Shown piece by piece: positions 23,398-31,396 of a stretch of DNA of 55,221 bases. The position numbers were made by a program, and so were the translations under genes. The DNA lies in contig CALVRE010000018.1 in NCBI GenBank assembly GCA_944358455.1, positions 1 through 55,221 on the forward strand. Direction: 5' to 3'. The notes beneath the pieces were generated by a model that searched no databases, had not been told where the DNA came from, and worked only from the letters and a program-made list of their open reading frames with translations. The stretch's first letter is position 1. Each line of letters begins with the position of its first letter. The DNA comes from an uncultured Bacilli bacterium (GTDB lineage Bacteria > Bacillota_I > Bacilli_A > RF39 > UBA660).

Positions 23398-24395
23398 TGA
23401 CAGTGTTAATTTTAGCAAAAGCGATACTAGCACTTATGATAGGCTTTGTAACAGCCATTATTTTTGGATTAATATTAATACCATTATTGAAAAAAATGAA
23501 AGTAAGACAAAATGTCAGCATCTTTTTAAAGGATGCGCATAAAGGAAAAGATGGGACTCCGACGATGGGGGGACTTATTTTTATCATTCCTACGATCGTC
23601 ACCGTAATCATCTTGCTTTTAATGGATAAGATTGAATTTTCAGAAAACTTATTTATTGTGATGTTTGTCTTTGTTGCTTATGGAATTCTTGGATTTATCG
23701 ATGATTTTTTAAGTATTCGAAGACACAACAATGAGGGACTTACAGAAATTCAAAAGTTGTTTGGTCAATTGTTTATAGCTTTGATCTTCTTCTTTATTTT
23801 TATGAAGAGTGGTGGACAGCCGGTATTGGATATTCATACTTTGGGGATTAAAATCGACATGGGATGGTTCTATGGAATCTTCCTCTTGTTTGTTTTAGTA
23901 GCTAGTAGTAATGCTGTCAATTTAACGGATGGATTAGATGGTTTAGCAGGTGGATTATCCCTTATTTCTTTTTTAGCGTTTGGTATTATCAGTTGGGGAT
24001 CTCATTGGGTCGTGGGAAATGAAGATATTGCGGTATTTTGTTTTGTTTTAGTAGGTTCTCTTTTAGGTTTTCTTTTCTTTAATACTCATCCTGCAAAAGT
24101 TTTTATGGGAGATACGGGATCACTTGCACTAGGAGGAACACTTGCTAGTGTTGCGATTCTTACCAATCATGAAATTACGCTTATTATTGTTGCTGGTGTT
24201 TTTGTAGTAGAAACGCTTGCATGTATTATTCAAATATTGTCCATTAAACTTTTTCATCGTAAAGTTTTCTTAATGGCACCTCTTCATCATCATTTTGAAA
24301 AATTGGGATGGAGTGAGCAAGACATCGTAAAGACTTTCTGGTGTGCAGGATTAATTCTAAGTATGGCAGCTATTGCTTTTGGTGTATGGATTTAA
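23397..24395 (+). CDS. mraY: phospho-N-acetylmuramoyl-pentapeptide-transferase MraY
   Basis: A 332-residue polytopic membrane enzyme that moves phospho-MurNAc-pentapeptide onto undecaprenyl phosphate to form lipid I. Visible signatures are DDFLSIRRHNNEGLT, NAVNLTDGLDGLAGG, MGDTGSLALGG and PLHHHFEKLGW, all catalytic or binding loops on the cytoplasmic face. About ten TM segments are present. The start could be ATG 23397, which overlaps the TGA of murE as TGATG, or GTG 23403, which is better spaced from AGGAG (23389-23393). Normally murD and other genes follow; here a terminator does, so the dcw cluster is broken. Confidence 0.93.
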   Translation: MTVLILAKAILALMIGFVTAIIFGLILIPLLKKMKVRQNVSIFLKDAHKGKDGTPTMGGLIFIIPTIVTVIILLLMDKIEFSENLFIVMFVFVAYGILGFIDDFLSIRRHNNEGLTEIQKLFGQLFIALIFFFIFMKSGGQPVLDIHTLGIKIDMGWFYGIFLLFVLVASSNAVNLTDGLDGLAGGLSLISFLAFGIISWGSHWVVGNEDIAVFCFVLVGSLLGFLFFNTHPAKVFMGDTGSLALGGTLASVAILTNHEITLIIVAGVFVVETLACIIQILSIKLFHRKVFLMAPLHHHFEKLGWSEQDIVKTFWCAGLILSMAAIAFGVWI

Positions 24396-24416
24396 GCAGA
24401 AATTTCTGCTTTTTTG
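24394..24416 (+). terminator. intrinsic terminator after mraY
   Basis: AAGCAGAA pairs with TTCTGCTT around AT, then six T residues; it overlaps the stop codon. A near copy occurs at 26251-26273. Confidence 0.8.
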
Positions 24417-24424
24417 ATGCAAAT

Positions 24425-24454
24425 AAAAAATCCAAATATGATTGGATTTTTTTT
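24425..24454. terminator. second, bidirectional-looking terminator
   Basis: AAAAAATCCAA pairs with TTGGATTTTTT around ATATGA, with A-runs and T-runs on both sides. It could back up mraY termination and stop the convergent reverse gene. The rest of 24455-24589 holds no gene that I can support. Confidence 0.6.
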
Positions 24455-24589
24455 AAGGTCTTCTTGAATTGTAATGAAAAAAGGCTTTTTTTATTTTGTC
24501 ATCATTTTGATGATAAGAAAGTGAGAAATCTCTTCCTTTTTCAATAAAATTTTACACAAAAAAGTCATTCGATAATGAAATTGTGATGT

Positions 24590-26035
24590 TTATTTTTTAA
24601 ATTTATATTTTGTTGGTTCAGAGGGCTCAATTAAATTAGCCTCTAGTAATAGTGCAATAATTTCTGATGCTCTAGATTTTTTAACATGAAATATTTCCGC
24701 AACATCTTCCCATTTAAAGTTGTATTGGTAGTTAAATTTATCAAATAATTTTTGAATTTTATCATGAGTACTTTTTGTTATATTTAACGGAAGATTTTTG
24801 TGTAGTTTAATTAAAAAATAATCTTCATCACTAACAATATTTCCACTCATAACCGGACTTTTTTTGCCCATAGCCGGACTTTTTTTGATATAATTTTTAT
24901 TTGGAAATATCACTTTAAATGATGAAACATCAGAATAAAAGGTCGGTTTGATATCATAATCATTATATGATTCTACTATCCTTGTCAAGCCACTAGCTCT
25001 ACGTTCCATAAAATGTAGTCGATTAAAGATGTCTGAAATAACTCTATTTCGTCTCATTGATGAAACTTTGGTGATATCTAGATTTTGAATAAAACTGCCA
25101 TCTATCATTCCGCCAGGTGAAGTTATTTCCAATCTGTTATCATATATATCTATATGAATTTCGGAACCAACCATTTGATAATCTCGATGAATAATAGCGT
25201 TAACTATAGCTTCACGAATTGCCCTAACTGGATAATCTTCTATTTCTATTCTTTTCATTCCTTTAATTTCCCAACTAGTTCTAGAATGATTCTTTATGAA
25301 TATTTCGGCATTTTCTAAAAGCGAAATAATACTCCCTGTATATTCTTTATCATCGATAGCATCTCCTTCAACAGCTCCTTTAACTAAACCTTTCCATCGA
25401 GTACAAAAAATTCTTGATTGAATTAATAATCCTTGATCGGATAAAAGTAGTCCTGCATTTGTTACTTTCTTACTTTTTGTCATTAACTCTAATGATATAT
25501 AATCTTTATCTTTATTTAATTCTTTAGTCGTTTCCTTTTTTAATGTTGCATTTAATAAAGTGAAACTAACATCAGATATATCATACTGACTAGGTAATTC
25601 ATCAAAAGTTGTGTTTTGTCCTTTCAAAATTAATCCGTCTAATATATGTTTAGGAGCAATTATGGATTGGTTTCCGGCTCTAATAAAAGCTTCTTTTCTT
25701 CCATCTCCATGATAATAATATGGAGTTCTTGGTCCATCTCCTACTTTCACTTCTAAAAAATCCTTATTGTTTTCCTTAAAGGTTTTTAATTCGTATCTTG
25801 GGAGTGGAGTAATTTTATCATTTATTAATTCAGATACTTTTTCTGAATCCTTAATGATATCTTCTAGCCCAACAGGTTCTCTATCCACATCTTTTATTCC
25901 AAATAATAAAATTCCACCATTTGAATTAGCAAATGCTGATACGGATTTAAGCCAACTTTTAGGTTTATTATATTCCACTTTCTCTTTAAATTCTATATTT
26001 GAGTTTTCTACTTTTTCATAATCTTTTAATTGCAT
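24590..26035 (-). CDS. AlbA_2 (Schlafen-like) domain ATP-binding transcriptional regulator
   Basis: A 481-residue COG2865-type protein. The N-terminal AlbA_2 domain has ESNIEFKE-like ENSNIEFKE, then FANSNGGILLFGIKD. A GHKL-like ATP-binding part has AIREAIVNAIIHRDY (about 275-290), and a C-terminal winged helix is near 440-475. A linker near 390-405 contains KKSPAMGKKSPVMSG, encoded by two copies of a DNA motif that also occurs twice upstream of the gene. RBS GGAGGTG precedes the start. ATA and other AT-rich codons are more frequent than in neighbours. It is the only reverse gene in this region, which suggests acquisition. Role unknown. Confidence 0.85.
   Translation of the reverse strand: MQLKDYEKVENSNIEFKEKVEYNKPKSWLKSVSAFANSNGGILLFGIKDVDREPVGLEDIIKDSEKVSELINDKITPLPRYELKTFKENNKDFLEVKVGDGPRTPYYYHGDGRKEAFIRAGNQSIIAPKHILDGLILKGQNTTFDELPSQYDISDVSFTLLNATLKKETTKELNKDKDYISLELMTKSKKVTNAGLLLSDQGLLIQSRIFCTRWKGLVKGAVEGDAIDDKEYTGSIISLLENAEIFIKNHSRTSWEIKGMKRIEIEDYPVRAIREAIVNAIIHRDYQMVGSEIHIDIYDNRLEITSPGGMIDGSFIQNLDITKVSSMRRNRVISDIFNRLHFMERRASGLTRIVESYNDYDIKPTFYSDVSSFKVIFPNKNYIKKSPAMGKKSPVMSGNIVSDEDYFLIKLHKNLPLNITKSTHDKIQKLFDKFNYQYNFKWEDVAEIFHVKKSRASEIIALLLEANLIEPSEPTKYKFKK
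24846..24888 (-). repeat. two in-gene copies of the AACCGGACTTTTT motif
   Basis: CATAACCGGACTTTTTTT and CATAGCCGGACTTTTTTT are separated by GCC. They encode the KKSPVM and KKSPAM linker repeats of the regulator. The first, with its left flank, matches the intergenic copy at 26157-26178 at all but one position. Confidence 0.7.
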
Positions 26036-26160
26036 ATAACACCTCCATCACTATTATATATTATACAGTATTTTTTTACTCCTTTTGTCATTATATGTTG
26101 TAATTAAATAAATTTCCGTTTAAAAGTGGATTTTTTATACAAGTAAAACATAAAACTCCA

Positions 26161-26200
26161 CTTATAACCGGACTTTTTAACTTATAACCGGACTTTTTAA
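26161..26200. repeat. perfect 20-bp tandem duplication (CCGGAC motif)
   Basis: CTTATAACCGGACTTTTTAA occurs twice without a gap, about 125-165 bases upstream of the reverse regulator gene. The same core is found inside that gene at 24846-24888. Confidence 0.85.
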
Positions 26201-26250
26201 TTTTGGTAAATTATAGTCAATTTAAAACAAAACGTGATTTGTTATGATTT

Positions 26251-26273
26251 TAGCAGAAATTTCTGGTTTTTTT
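26251..26273 (+). terminator. terminator-like hairpin, near copy of the mraY terminator
   Basis: AGCAGAA pairs with TTCTG(G), followed by seven T residues. It is not preceded by a forward gene. With its left flank it resembles 24382-24416, which includes the end of mraY. Confidence 0.5.
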
Positions 26274-26354
26274 GTTAAGAAAAGTAAAGTGCTTGCTTTT
26301 GGTCGTATGGGAAGAGAAAAACGTGTTATAATAAAATTGAATAAAGGAGGATAT

Positions 26355-26669
26355 ATGAAGGAAGAATTAAAAAATATTGTATTAATGGGATTAGGTGCGA
26401 TGGCACTCACCACCGATAAAGCGAAAGAGCTTAGAGAGGAATTATTAGAAAAAGGTACAAAGCTTTATCAAGAAGGAAAAGTGGCTAATGAAGAGCTGAA
26501 ACATAATATCGAACAAAAAATAAAAGAAAGTGTCACAGTCGTAGTAGAAGAAAAAGATATTACGAAGGAAGATATTATGAAGGCAGTTCAGATGATGAAT
26601 GAGGAAGAAAAAGAAGAACTGATGAATTGGTTAGGTAAAAAGGAGAAGAATAAGAAAAAAGATGAGTAG
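26355..26669 (+). CDS. phasin-family-like small helical protein
   Basis: A 104-residue, strongly charged helical protein beginning KEELKNIVLMGLGAMALTTDKAKELREELLEKG, a pattern of the short phasin-like (PHA-granule-regulator-like) proteins of Firmicutes, which often precede an AarF/UbiB gene, as here. It probably forms coiled coils; no PHA synthesis genes are visible, so a granule role is not implied. ATG 26355 has a strong AAAGGAGG. It overlaps the next gene by 8 bases, indicating coupling. Confidence 0.75.
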   Translation: MKEELKNIVLMGLGAMALTTDKAKELREELLEKGTKLYQEGKVANEELKHNIEQKIKESVTVVVEEKDITKEDIMKAVQMMNEEEKEELMNWLGKKEKNKKKDE

Positions 26670-28215
26670 TGAAGGGAATCGTTTAAAGGAAATTATCGAT
26701 GTTATTCGTGAGCATAATTTGATAAAAGATCAATCTCCTGAAAACATTCGTTCCATGATCGAAGATTTAGGTCCCACTTTTGTGAAAATGGGGCAGATTC
26801 TATCTTCTCGTGGGGATTTGATCCCTAGAGATCTTTGTGAGGAATTAAAAAAATTACGTTGTGCAGTAAAGCCGATGTCTTATGAGGAAGTAGAAGAAAT
26901 TTTGAATCGTGAATATAATGGACATGTGAATGATATTTTTGTTTCGATCGAAGAAACACCAATTGGATCGGCTTCCATTGCCCAAACACATAAAGGAATG
27001 TTAAAGACGGGAGAAACGGTCGCCATTAAAGTTCAACGAAAAGACATTTATCAGATGATGACATTAGATGCGAAATTGTTGAAGAGAACGATATCGATTT
27101 TGAAATTAGATAAATTCTTCGGTAATGTTGCCGATTTGAAGGCTATTGTCGATGAAATGTATGAAAGTGCGAAGGAAGAAATGGATTTTATCATTGAAGC
27201 GAATCATATTGAAGAGTTTAAACGCAATAATGATGATATTCTTTATATCAAACCACTTTCTGTATACAAAGAGTTTTCCACACCTTATGTGTTGGTGATG
27301 GAATATATTGATGCTCCATTTATCAACGATAAAAAGACTTTACTTGAACAAGGATATGATATGGAAGAAATCGGTAGTAAACTTGCCGATCATTATATGA
27401 AACAAGCGATCGATGATGGTTTTTATCATGCAGATCCTCATAGTGATAACATCAAAATTCAAGATGGAAAAATCGTCTATTTAGATTTTGGGATGATGGG
27501 AAGATTAAGTGCCAAAAATAAAGAGTTGTTAAATCGATGTGTGATCGCAATTATCAAGAATGATATTTCAGAAATTGCTCACTTATTGACCACTTTAGAT
27601 ACAAGTCGTAATTCGATTGATTATCGAAAATTAACTCGCGATATTAAGAAGATTTTAGATAAAAATGGAACGACTGATATCATCGATATTGATGTGAAAG
27701 AATTTGCTCTCGATATGTTTGATTTGTTAAATTCTAATAAGATAACACTTCCAAAGGATATTTCGATGCTGTTACGTGGTATTGTTGTTTTAGAAGGTGT
27801 GTTAGAAGAGATTGATCCAAATATCAATTTGATGCGAGTTTTAAAAAATCGTTTTCAAAATCAAAATTTTTTAACAAAAGAAAACTTAGAAAAATTATCA
27901 TTGCGTTTTGTTGAAAATGCTCATGATTTATTGATGATTCCTGGGGAGACACTATCTCTTTTAAAAGGGATCAATAGTGGAGAATTACGTTTTAATGTGG
28001 AACTTCATGATTCAGAAAAACGATGTAATGATACGAGACATCTCTTTTATCAAGTAATTATTGCCATTCTCGATCTTGCTCTTATTGTTGGTATTAGTAT
28101 TTTGATGATAACAGATCAAGCGAGTCAATCTTGGCTTTTCTATATTTATATTACATTTGCAATTATTTTGACTGCTTGGTTATTTTTTCAAATGATTCGT
28201 CAAAAAAGAAAATAA
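26662..28215 (+). CDS. AarF/UbiB/ABC1-family atypical kinase
   Basis: A 517-residue UbiB-family protein. The hallmark KxGQ motif appears in TFVKMGQILSSRGDLIP near residue 35. The catalytic Lys is in VAIKVQRKDIY, and the catalytic/metal motifs are HADPHSDN and YLDFGMMGRL. Two C-terminal hydrophobic segments (about 455-510) should anchor it to the membrane. Family members support quinone biosynthesis or lipid homeostasis through an unusual ATPase/kinase. No ubiquinone or menaquinone genes are nearby. Coupled to the phasin-like gene upstream; a terminator follows. Confidence 0.88.
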   Translation: MSSEGNRLKEIIDVIREHNLIKDQSPENIRSMIEDLGPTFVKMGQILSSRGDLIPRDLCEELKKLRCAVKPMSYEEVEEILNREYNGHVNDIFVSIEETPIGSASIAQTHKGMLKTGETVAIKVQRKDIYQMMTLDAKLLKRTISILKLDKFFGNVADLKAIVDEMYESAKEEMDFIIEANHIEEFKRNNDDILYIKPLSVYKEFSTPYVLVMEYIDAPFINDKKTLLEQGYDMEEIGSKLADHYMKQAIDDGFYHADPHSDNIKIQDGKIVYLDFGMMGRLSAKNKELLNRCVIAIIKNDISEIAHLLTTLDTSRNSIDYRKLTRDIKKILDKNGTTDIIDIDVKEFALDMFDLLNSNKITLPKDISMLLRGIVVLEGVLEEIDPNINLMRVLKNRFQNQNFLTKENLEKLSLRFVENAHDLLMIPGETLSLLKGINSGELRFNVELHDSEKRCNDTRHLFYQVIIAILDLALIVGISILMITDQASQSWLFYIYITFAIILTAWLFFQMIRQKRK

Positions 28216-28224
28216 GTATGTAGA

Positions 28225-28248
28225 AAAGAAACTTCGGTTTCTTTTTTT
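28225..28248 (+). terminator. intrinsic terminator after the AarF-like gene
   Basis: AAAGAAAC pairs with GTTTCTTT around a TTCG tetraloop, followed by T residues. Confidence 0.8.
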
Positions 28249-28275
28249 GTATGGATGATCAATTGTATATAGTTG

Positions 28276-28304
28276 TTGACAAACAATATTATACAACATA
28301 TAAT
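28276..28304 (+). promoter_or_regulatory. consensus promoter of the PadR operon
   Basis: TTGACA (28276-28281), 17-bp spacer, TATAAT (28299-28304): a perfect sigma-A consensus. It lies downstream of the longest possible ORF start (28251) and therefore shows that the gene starts later. Confidence 0.85.
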
Positions 28305-28310
28305 ATTGTT
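28282..28310. promoter_or_regulatory. palindromic operator overlapping the -10 box
   Basis: AACAATATTATA (28282-28293) and TATAATATTGTT (28299-28310) form perfect 12-bp inverted repeats around CAACA. The right arm contains the -10 box. Its size and position fit autoregulation by the PadR protein encoded just downstream; PadR family members bind such AT-rich dyads. Confidence 0.7.
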
Positions 28311-28325
28311 GAAAGGGTGATAAAC

Positions 28326-28646
28326 TTGAGTTTTGGAATTGGTTCTACTTTATTAGATGCTTGTGTTCTCTCGATCTTATCACGGGGGGATACATATGGT
28401 TATATTCTTACTCAGAATGTGCGAACCATTATGGATATTTCGGAATCCACTTTATATCCAGTTTTGCGAAGGTTACAGAAAAACGGATATTTGACCACTT
28501 ATGATCAACCTTATCAAGGCAGGAATAGAAGGTATTATCATATTACGGAAGATGGACAGAAACAATATGAAATGTTTAAAAAAGAATGGTTTCTTTATCA
28601 GGAAAAAGTAAATGCTTTATTGTTAGGAGGAAACGAAGATGAATAG
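28326..28646 (+). CDS. PadR-family transcriptional regulator
   Basis: A 106-residue winged-helix repressor: LLDACVLSILSRGDTYGYILTQ, then SESTLYPVLRRLQKNGYL and GRNRRYYHITEDGQKQ, the standard PadR pattern. I choose the TTG at 28326, preceded by GGGTGAT, because the consensus promoter lies at 28276-28304 and the family N-terminus begins here. It is the first gene of a three-gene operon with DUF1700 and DUF4097 proteins, a known Firmicutes arrangement for envelope-stress-like responses. The palindrome over its own -10 suggests autorepression. Confidence 0.88.
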   Translation: MSFGIGSTLLDACVLSILSRGDTYGYILTQNVRTIMDISESTLYPVLRRLQKNGYLTTYDQPYQGRNRRYYHITEDGQKQYEMFKKEWFLYQEKVNALLLGGNEDE

Positions 28647-29244
28647 GAAAGAGTTTATGAAAACTTTGGCACAAGGAATTAATACTTTGCCAGATGAAGA
28701 GTTTCATGATGCAATTAGTTATTATAATGAATACTTTGATGAAGCTGGTGCGAAAAAAGAAAAGAAAGTGATTAAAGAATTGGGTGATCCTACTAAAATT
28801 GCAGCTCAAATCATGGATGATTATCGTGAAAAGCAGGAAAACGAGAAAATAGAAACAGAACCAACGACATCTCTTCCAAAGGATCATAGTTGGATATGGA
28901 TTTTATTTATTTGCTTATCTCCTATTTTAGTTCCTCTTGCTTTTGTATTCGTTCTTTTATTATTTGTTGTTATTATTATGATATTTGCTTTTTTCTTTGC
29001 ACTTTATGTATTAGTAGTGGCACTCTTCTTGTCGGGATTATTTTCGTTGGGGATTGGAATTATTACTTTGTTCACTCATGTTCCAACGGGGATTTTTACA
29101 ATAGGAGCAGGATTTTTATTGATTTCTTTGGGGCTTCTTCTTTTCATTCCAATTAATATGCTTACGATGATCACAATGAAAGGCATTGTGAAATGTCAAC
29201 GTTCTCTTTTTAGAAAGGGGAAGAAACATGAAAAAAGGATATAA
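28639..29244 (+). CDS. DUF1700 family membrane protein
   Basis: A 201-residue protein. The cytoplasmic N-terminal region (MNRKEFMKTLAQGINTLPDEEFHDAISYYNEYFDEA, then KELGDPTKIAAQIM) is the DUF1700 signature. About four TM segments follow at about 85-185. It overlaps the PadR gene by 8 bases and the next gene by 17, so translation of all three is coupled. Function is not established; family members are presumed sensors or partners of PadR-type regulators. Confidence 0.85.
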   Translation: MNRKEFMKTLAQGINTLPDEEFHDAISYYNEYFDEAGAKKEKKVIKELGDPTKIAAQIMDDYREKQENEKIETEPTTSLPKDHSWIWILFICLSPILVPLAFVFVLLLFVVIIMIFAFFFALYVLVVALFLSGLFSLGIGIITLFTHVPTGIFTIGAGFLLISLGLLLFIPINMLTMITMKGIVKCQRSLFRKGKKHEKRI

Positions 29245-30133
29245 ACGATTAGCGATTATTGGGGGAGTTTTATTACTGGTCGGTATTTTCTTTACGGCTA
29301 TCGGGCTTGCACTTGGAGGACATCATAGACTTAGTATTGGACCTAGTGGTATTGTCGTGGGGTCTGGTGATTTCTTCGAAAAAATGCAAGAATTTACCAA
29401 CATTCAAAACCTTACTTTGGATGTTCAAGCTGCAAATATCAATTTTATCGAATCCGATACTTATCGCATTGAATATGGATACCATGAGACTGACCAAATA
29501 ACATTAAATGAAAAAGATGGACATGTGACGATTACGGGAAAGCATCAAAATCGTTTTTGGCTGTTTCATTTTTCTTGGTTTCGTTCAACTGAAACCACAA
29601 ATTATATCAATATTTACTATCCAAAAGATAGTCACTTTGAAAAAATTGAAATTACGAGCGATGTTGGGGAAATTGCTTTTGATCATACGAATATTGATAC
29701 CTTAACTTTAAATAGTGATATTGGGAGTGTTACAATAAAAAATACCTATATAGGTAGTGCCGATTTTGATCTTGATTTGGGTTCATTAGAAATGAACGAT
29801 AGTACTTTAAATCATACCGATATTGATCTTCAATTAGGAAGTTTAGAAATGCTTCACACCATTAGTAGCGATTTAGATGTTTCTTTATCGATGGGTGATG
29901 CAACCATTATTGGTACTTTATATGGTACTCATGAGATCGACTGTTCTATGGGAGACGTCGATATAACGATTGAAGGTTCAGAAGAAAATTACCGTTATGA
30001 ACTTTCTACGTCATTGGGAAGTACTTTTATCAATCAGGAATCCGTATCCAATCATACTTCTAAAAAAGATGGTCAGTATTTCATTAAAATTACGAATAGT
30101 ATGGGAGATAGTTCTTTAAATTTTAATTATTAA
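29228..30133 (+). CDS. DUF4097 family beta-strand repeat protein
   Basis: A 301-residue protein with one N-terminal TM segment (about 9-31) and an extracytoplasmic beta-helix-like region. That region has repeats of the type SDVGEIAFDHTNI, SDIGSVTIKNTYI, LDLGSLEMNDSTL and LQLGSLEMLHTI. This is the DUF4097 (YvlB-like) adhesin-like domain that closes PadR-DUF1700 operons. Function is unproven. A terminator follows immediately. Confidence 0.85.
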   Translation: MKKGYKRLAIIGGVLLLVGIFFTAIGLALGGHHRLSIGPSGIVVGSGDFFEKMQEFTNIQNLTLDVQAANINFIESDTYRIEYGYHETDQITLNEKDGHVTITGKHQNRFWLFHFSWFRSTETTNYINIYYPKDSHFEKIEITSDVGEIAFDHTNIDTLTLNSDIGSVTIKNTYIGSADFDLDLGSLEMNDSTLNHTDIDLQLGSLEMLHTISSDLDVSLSMGDATIIGTLYGTHEIDCSMGDVDITIEGSEENYRYELSTSLGSTFINQESVSNHTSKKDGQYFIKITNSMGDSSLNFNY

Positions 30134-30138
30134 AATAG

Positions 30139-30168
30139 AAAACAGTAGATCAAAAGGCTACTGTTTTT
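30139..30168 (+). terminator. intrinsic terminator of the PadR operon
   Basis: AAAACAGTAG pairs with CTACTGTTTT around ATCAAAAGG, followed by T residues. Confidence 0.85.
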
Positions 30169-30219
30169 GCGTATATATGTATCGGTGAGGTCGATACTAT
30201 TAGAAAGGAGATATGGATT

Positions 30220-31368
30220 ATGAAAAAAGTCATCTTATTCATTTTTTTAGCTATGTTTCTGTCGATTGGTTTAGGATGTTTGAATCAGAATATAAAACAA
30301 GATAACCAATCGGATGTTAGTTCGGATCCGGTGATAGAAACGAGAACGTTATCTATGGTAGCTGTAGGCGATGCTTTGATTCATGGTGCAGTTTATCTGG
30401 ATGCGAATACTCACGAAATCGGTAGTGATGGTTATTATCAATATGATTTTACGAACATGTTTACTGATATAAAAGATTTGATCGCACCATATGATTTAAA
30501 ATTTTATAATCAGGAAACTGTTATCGGTGGAAAAAGTTTAGGATTATCTCATTATCCACGCTTTAATTCGCCAGATGAAATCGGATTAGATTTAATTAAA
30601 ACTGGATTTAATGTCGTAAACTTAGCTTCTAATCATACTTTGGATAAAGGAGAGATAGGAGCGATGTATTCCGCTACCTTTTGGGAAAATCAATCAGATA
30701 TCTATGCGGTAGGTTCTTATACTTCATGGGACAACAGAAACAGGGTACGTGTGGAAGAAAAAAATGGTATTAAGTATAGTATTCTTAGTTATACTTATGG
30801 AACCAATGGATTACCAGTTCCAGCTGGCAAAGAGTATTTAGTGAATGTTTATCGTGATGAACAAGTTAAAATCGATATCGAAAAAGTACGAGATCAAGTC
30901 GATTTATTAATTGTCTCGATGCATTGGGGAACCGAATATCAACATGAACCAAATGATACTCAAAGAGAACAAGCTAAATATTTGGCTTCGCTCGGAGTTG
31001 ATGTGATCATTGGACATCATCCACATGTGATTCAACCCATTGAATTTATCGATGATACATTAGTGATCTATTCGTTAGGAAATTTTATATCTGCTCAAAA
31101 TGGAGTGAATAAAAGAATTGGTATGATGGCAGCATTTACTTTTCAAAAAGTGATGACGGATGGCATTACAACGGATTATTTTTTATCCGATGTCAAGTCA
31201 GACTTACTTTGGACTCATAGTGTATCTTCTACTCAATTTAAAGTTATTCCTTTCTCAAACGTAACTGAAGATCATTTATCTCATTCCAAGGAGATTTATG
31301 AGCGATATAAGCAAATTATCAATCCAAGTACAGATCCTCGAATTCAAGTTGGCTTTTTCGAAACATAA
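30220..31368 (+). CDS. CapA-family (PGA_cap) lipoprotein
   Basis: A 382-residue predicted lipoprotein. The signal peptide ends in the lipobox SIGLGC (Cys20). The mature part is a metallophosphatase-like CapA domain: AVGDALIHGAV, FYNQETVIGG, NLASNHTLDKGEIG, SMHWGTEYQ, GHHPHVIQP and YSLGNFI, in family order. CapA proteins were named for poly-gamma-glutamate capsule synthesis, but many stand-alone copies have other or unknown envelope roles; no capB/capC are present. RBS AGAAAGGAG. Convergent with the carboxypeptidase gene, sharing a terminator. Confidence 0.88.
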   Translation: MKKVILFIFLAMFLSIGLGCLNQNIKQDNQSDVSSDPVIETRTLSMVAVGDALIHGAVYLDANTHEIGSDGYYQYDFTNMFTDIKDLIAPYDLKFYNQETVIGGKSLGLSHYPRFNSPDEIGLDLIKTGFNVVNLASNHTLDKGEIGAMYSATFWENQSDIYAVGSYTSWDNRNRVRVEEKNGIKYSILSYTYGTNGLPVPAGKEYLVNVYRDEQVKIDIEKVRDQVDLLIVSMHWGTEYQHEPNDTQREQAKYLASLGVDVIIGHHPHVIQPIEFIDDTLVIYSLGNFISAQNGVNKRIGMMAAFTFQKVMTDGITTDYFLSDVKSDLLWTHSVSSTQFKVIPFSNVTEDHLSHSKEIYERYKQIINPSTDPRIQVGFFET

Positions 31369-31395
31369 AAAAATCCAATTACAAATTGGATTTTT
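31369..31395. terminator. bidirectional terminator between capA-like and D,D-carboxypeptidase genes
   Basis: AAAAATCCAATT pairs perfectly with AATTGGATTTTT around ACA; A- and T-runs on either side allow termination in both directions between convergent genes. Confidence 0.85.
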
Positions 31396-31396
31396 G

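Larger units (their letters stand above)
26036..26354. other. 319-bp intergenic region between the AlbA_2 gene and the phasin-like gene
   Basis: It contains a reverse-strand TATAAT-like promoter for the AlbA_2 gene near 26060-26070. A perfect 20-bp tandem duplication lies at 26161-26200. A hairpin at 26251-26273 resembles the mraY terminator. A forward TATAAT at 26327-26332 preceded by TG may drive the next gene. I see no credible gene; the reverse ORF across 26222-26413 is a shadow. Confidence 0.5.

Noticed and set aside
23044-23433. Reverse ORF of 129 codons over the end of murE-2 and the start of mraY
   Set aside because: Composition is low-complexity antisense of coding DNA; both forward genes are certain.
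28251-28325. Longer N-terminus for the PadR protein (start at 28251)
   Set aside because: A consensus promoter and a palindromic operator occupy that stretch, and the family N-terminus begins at 28326.
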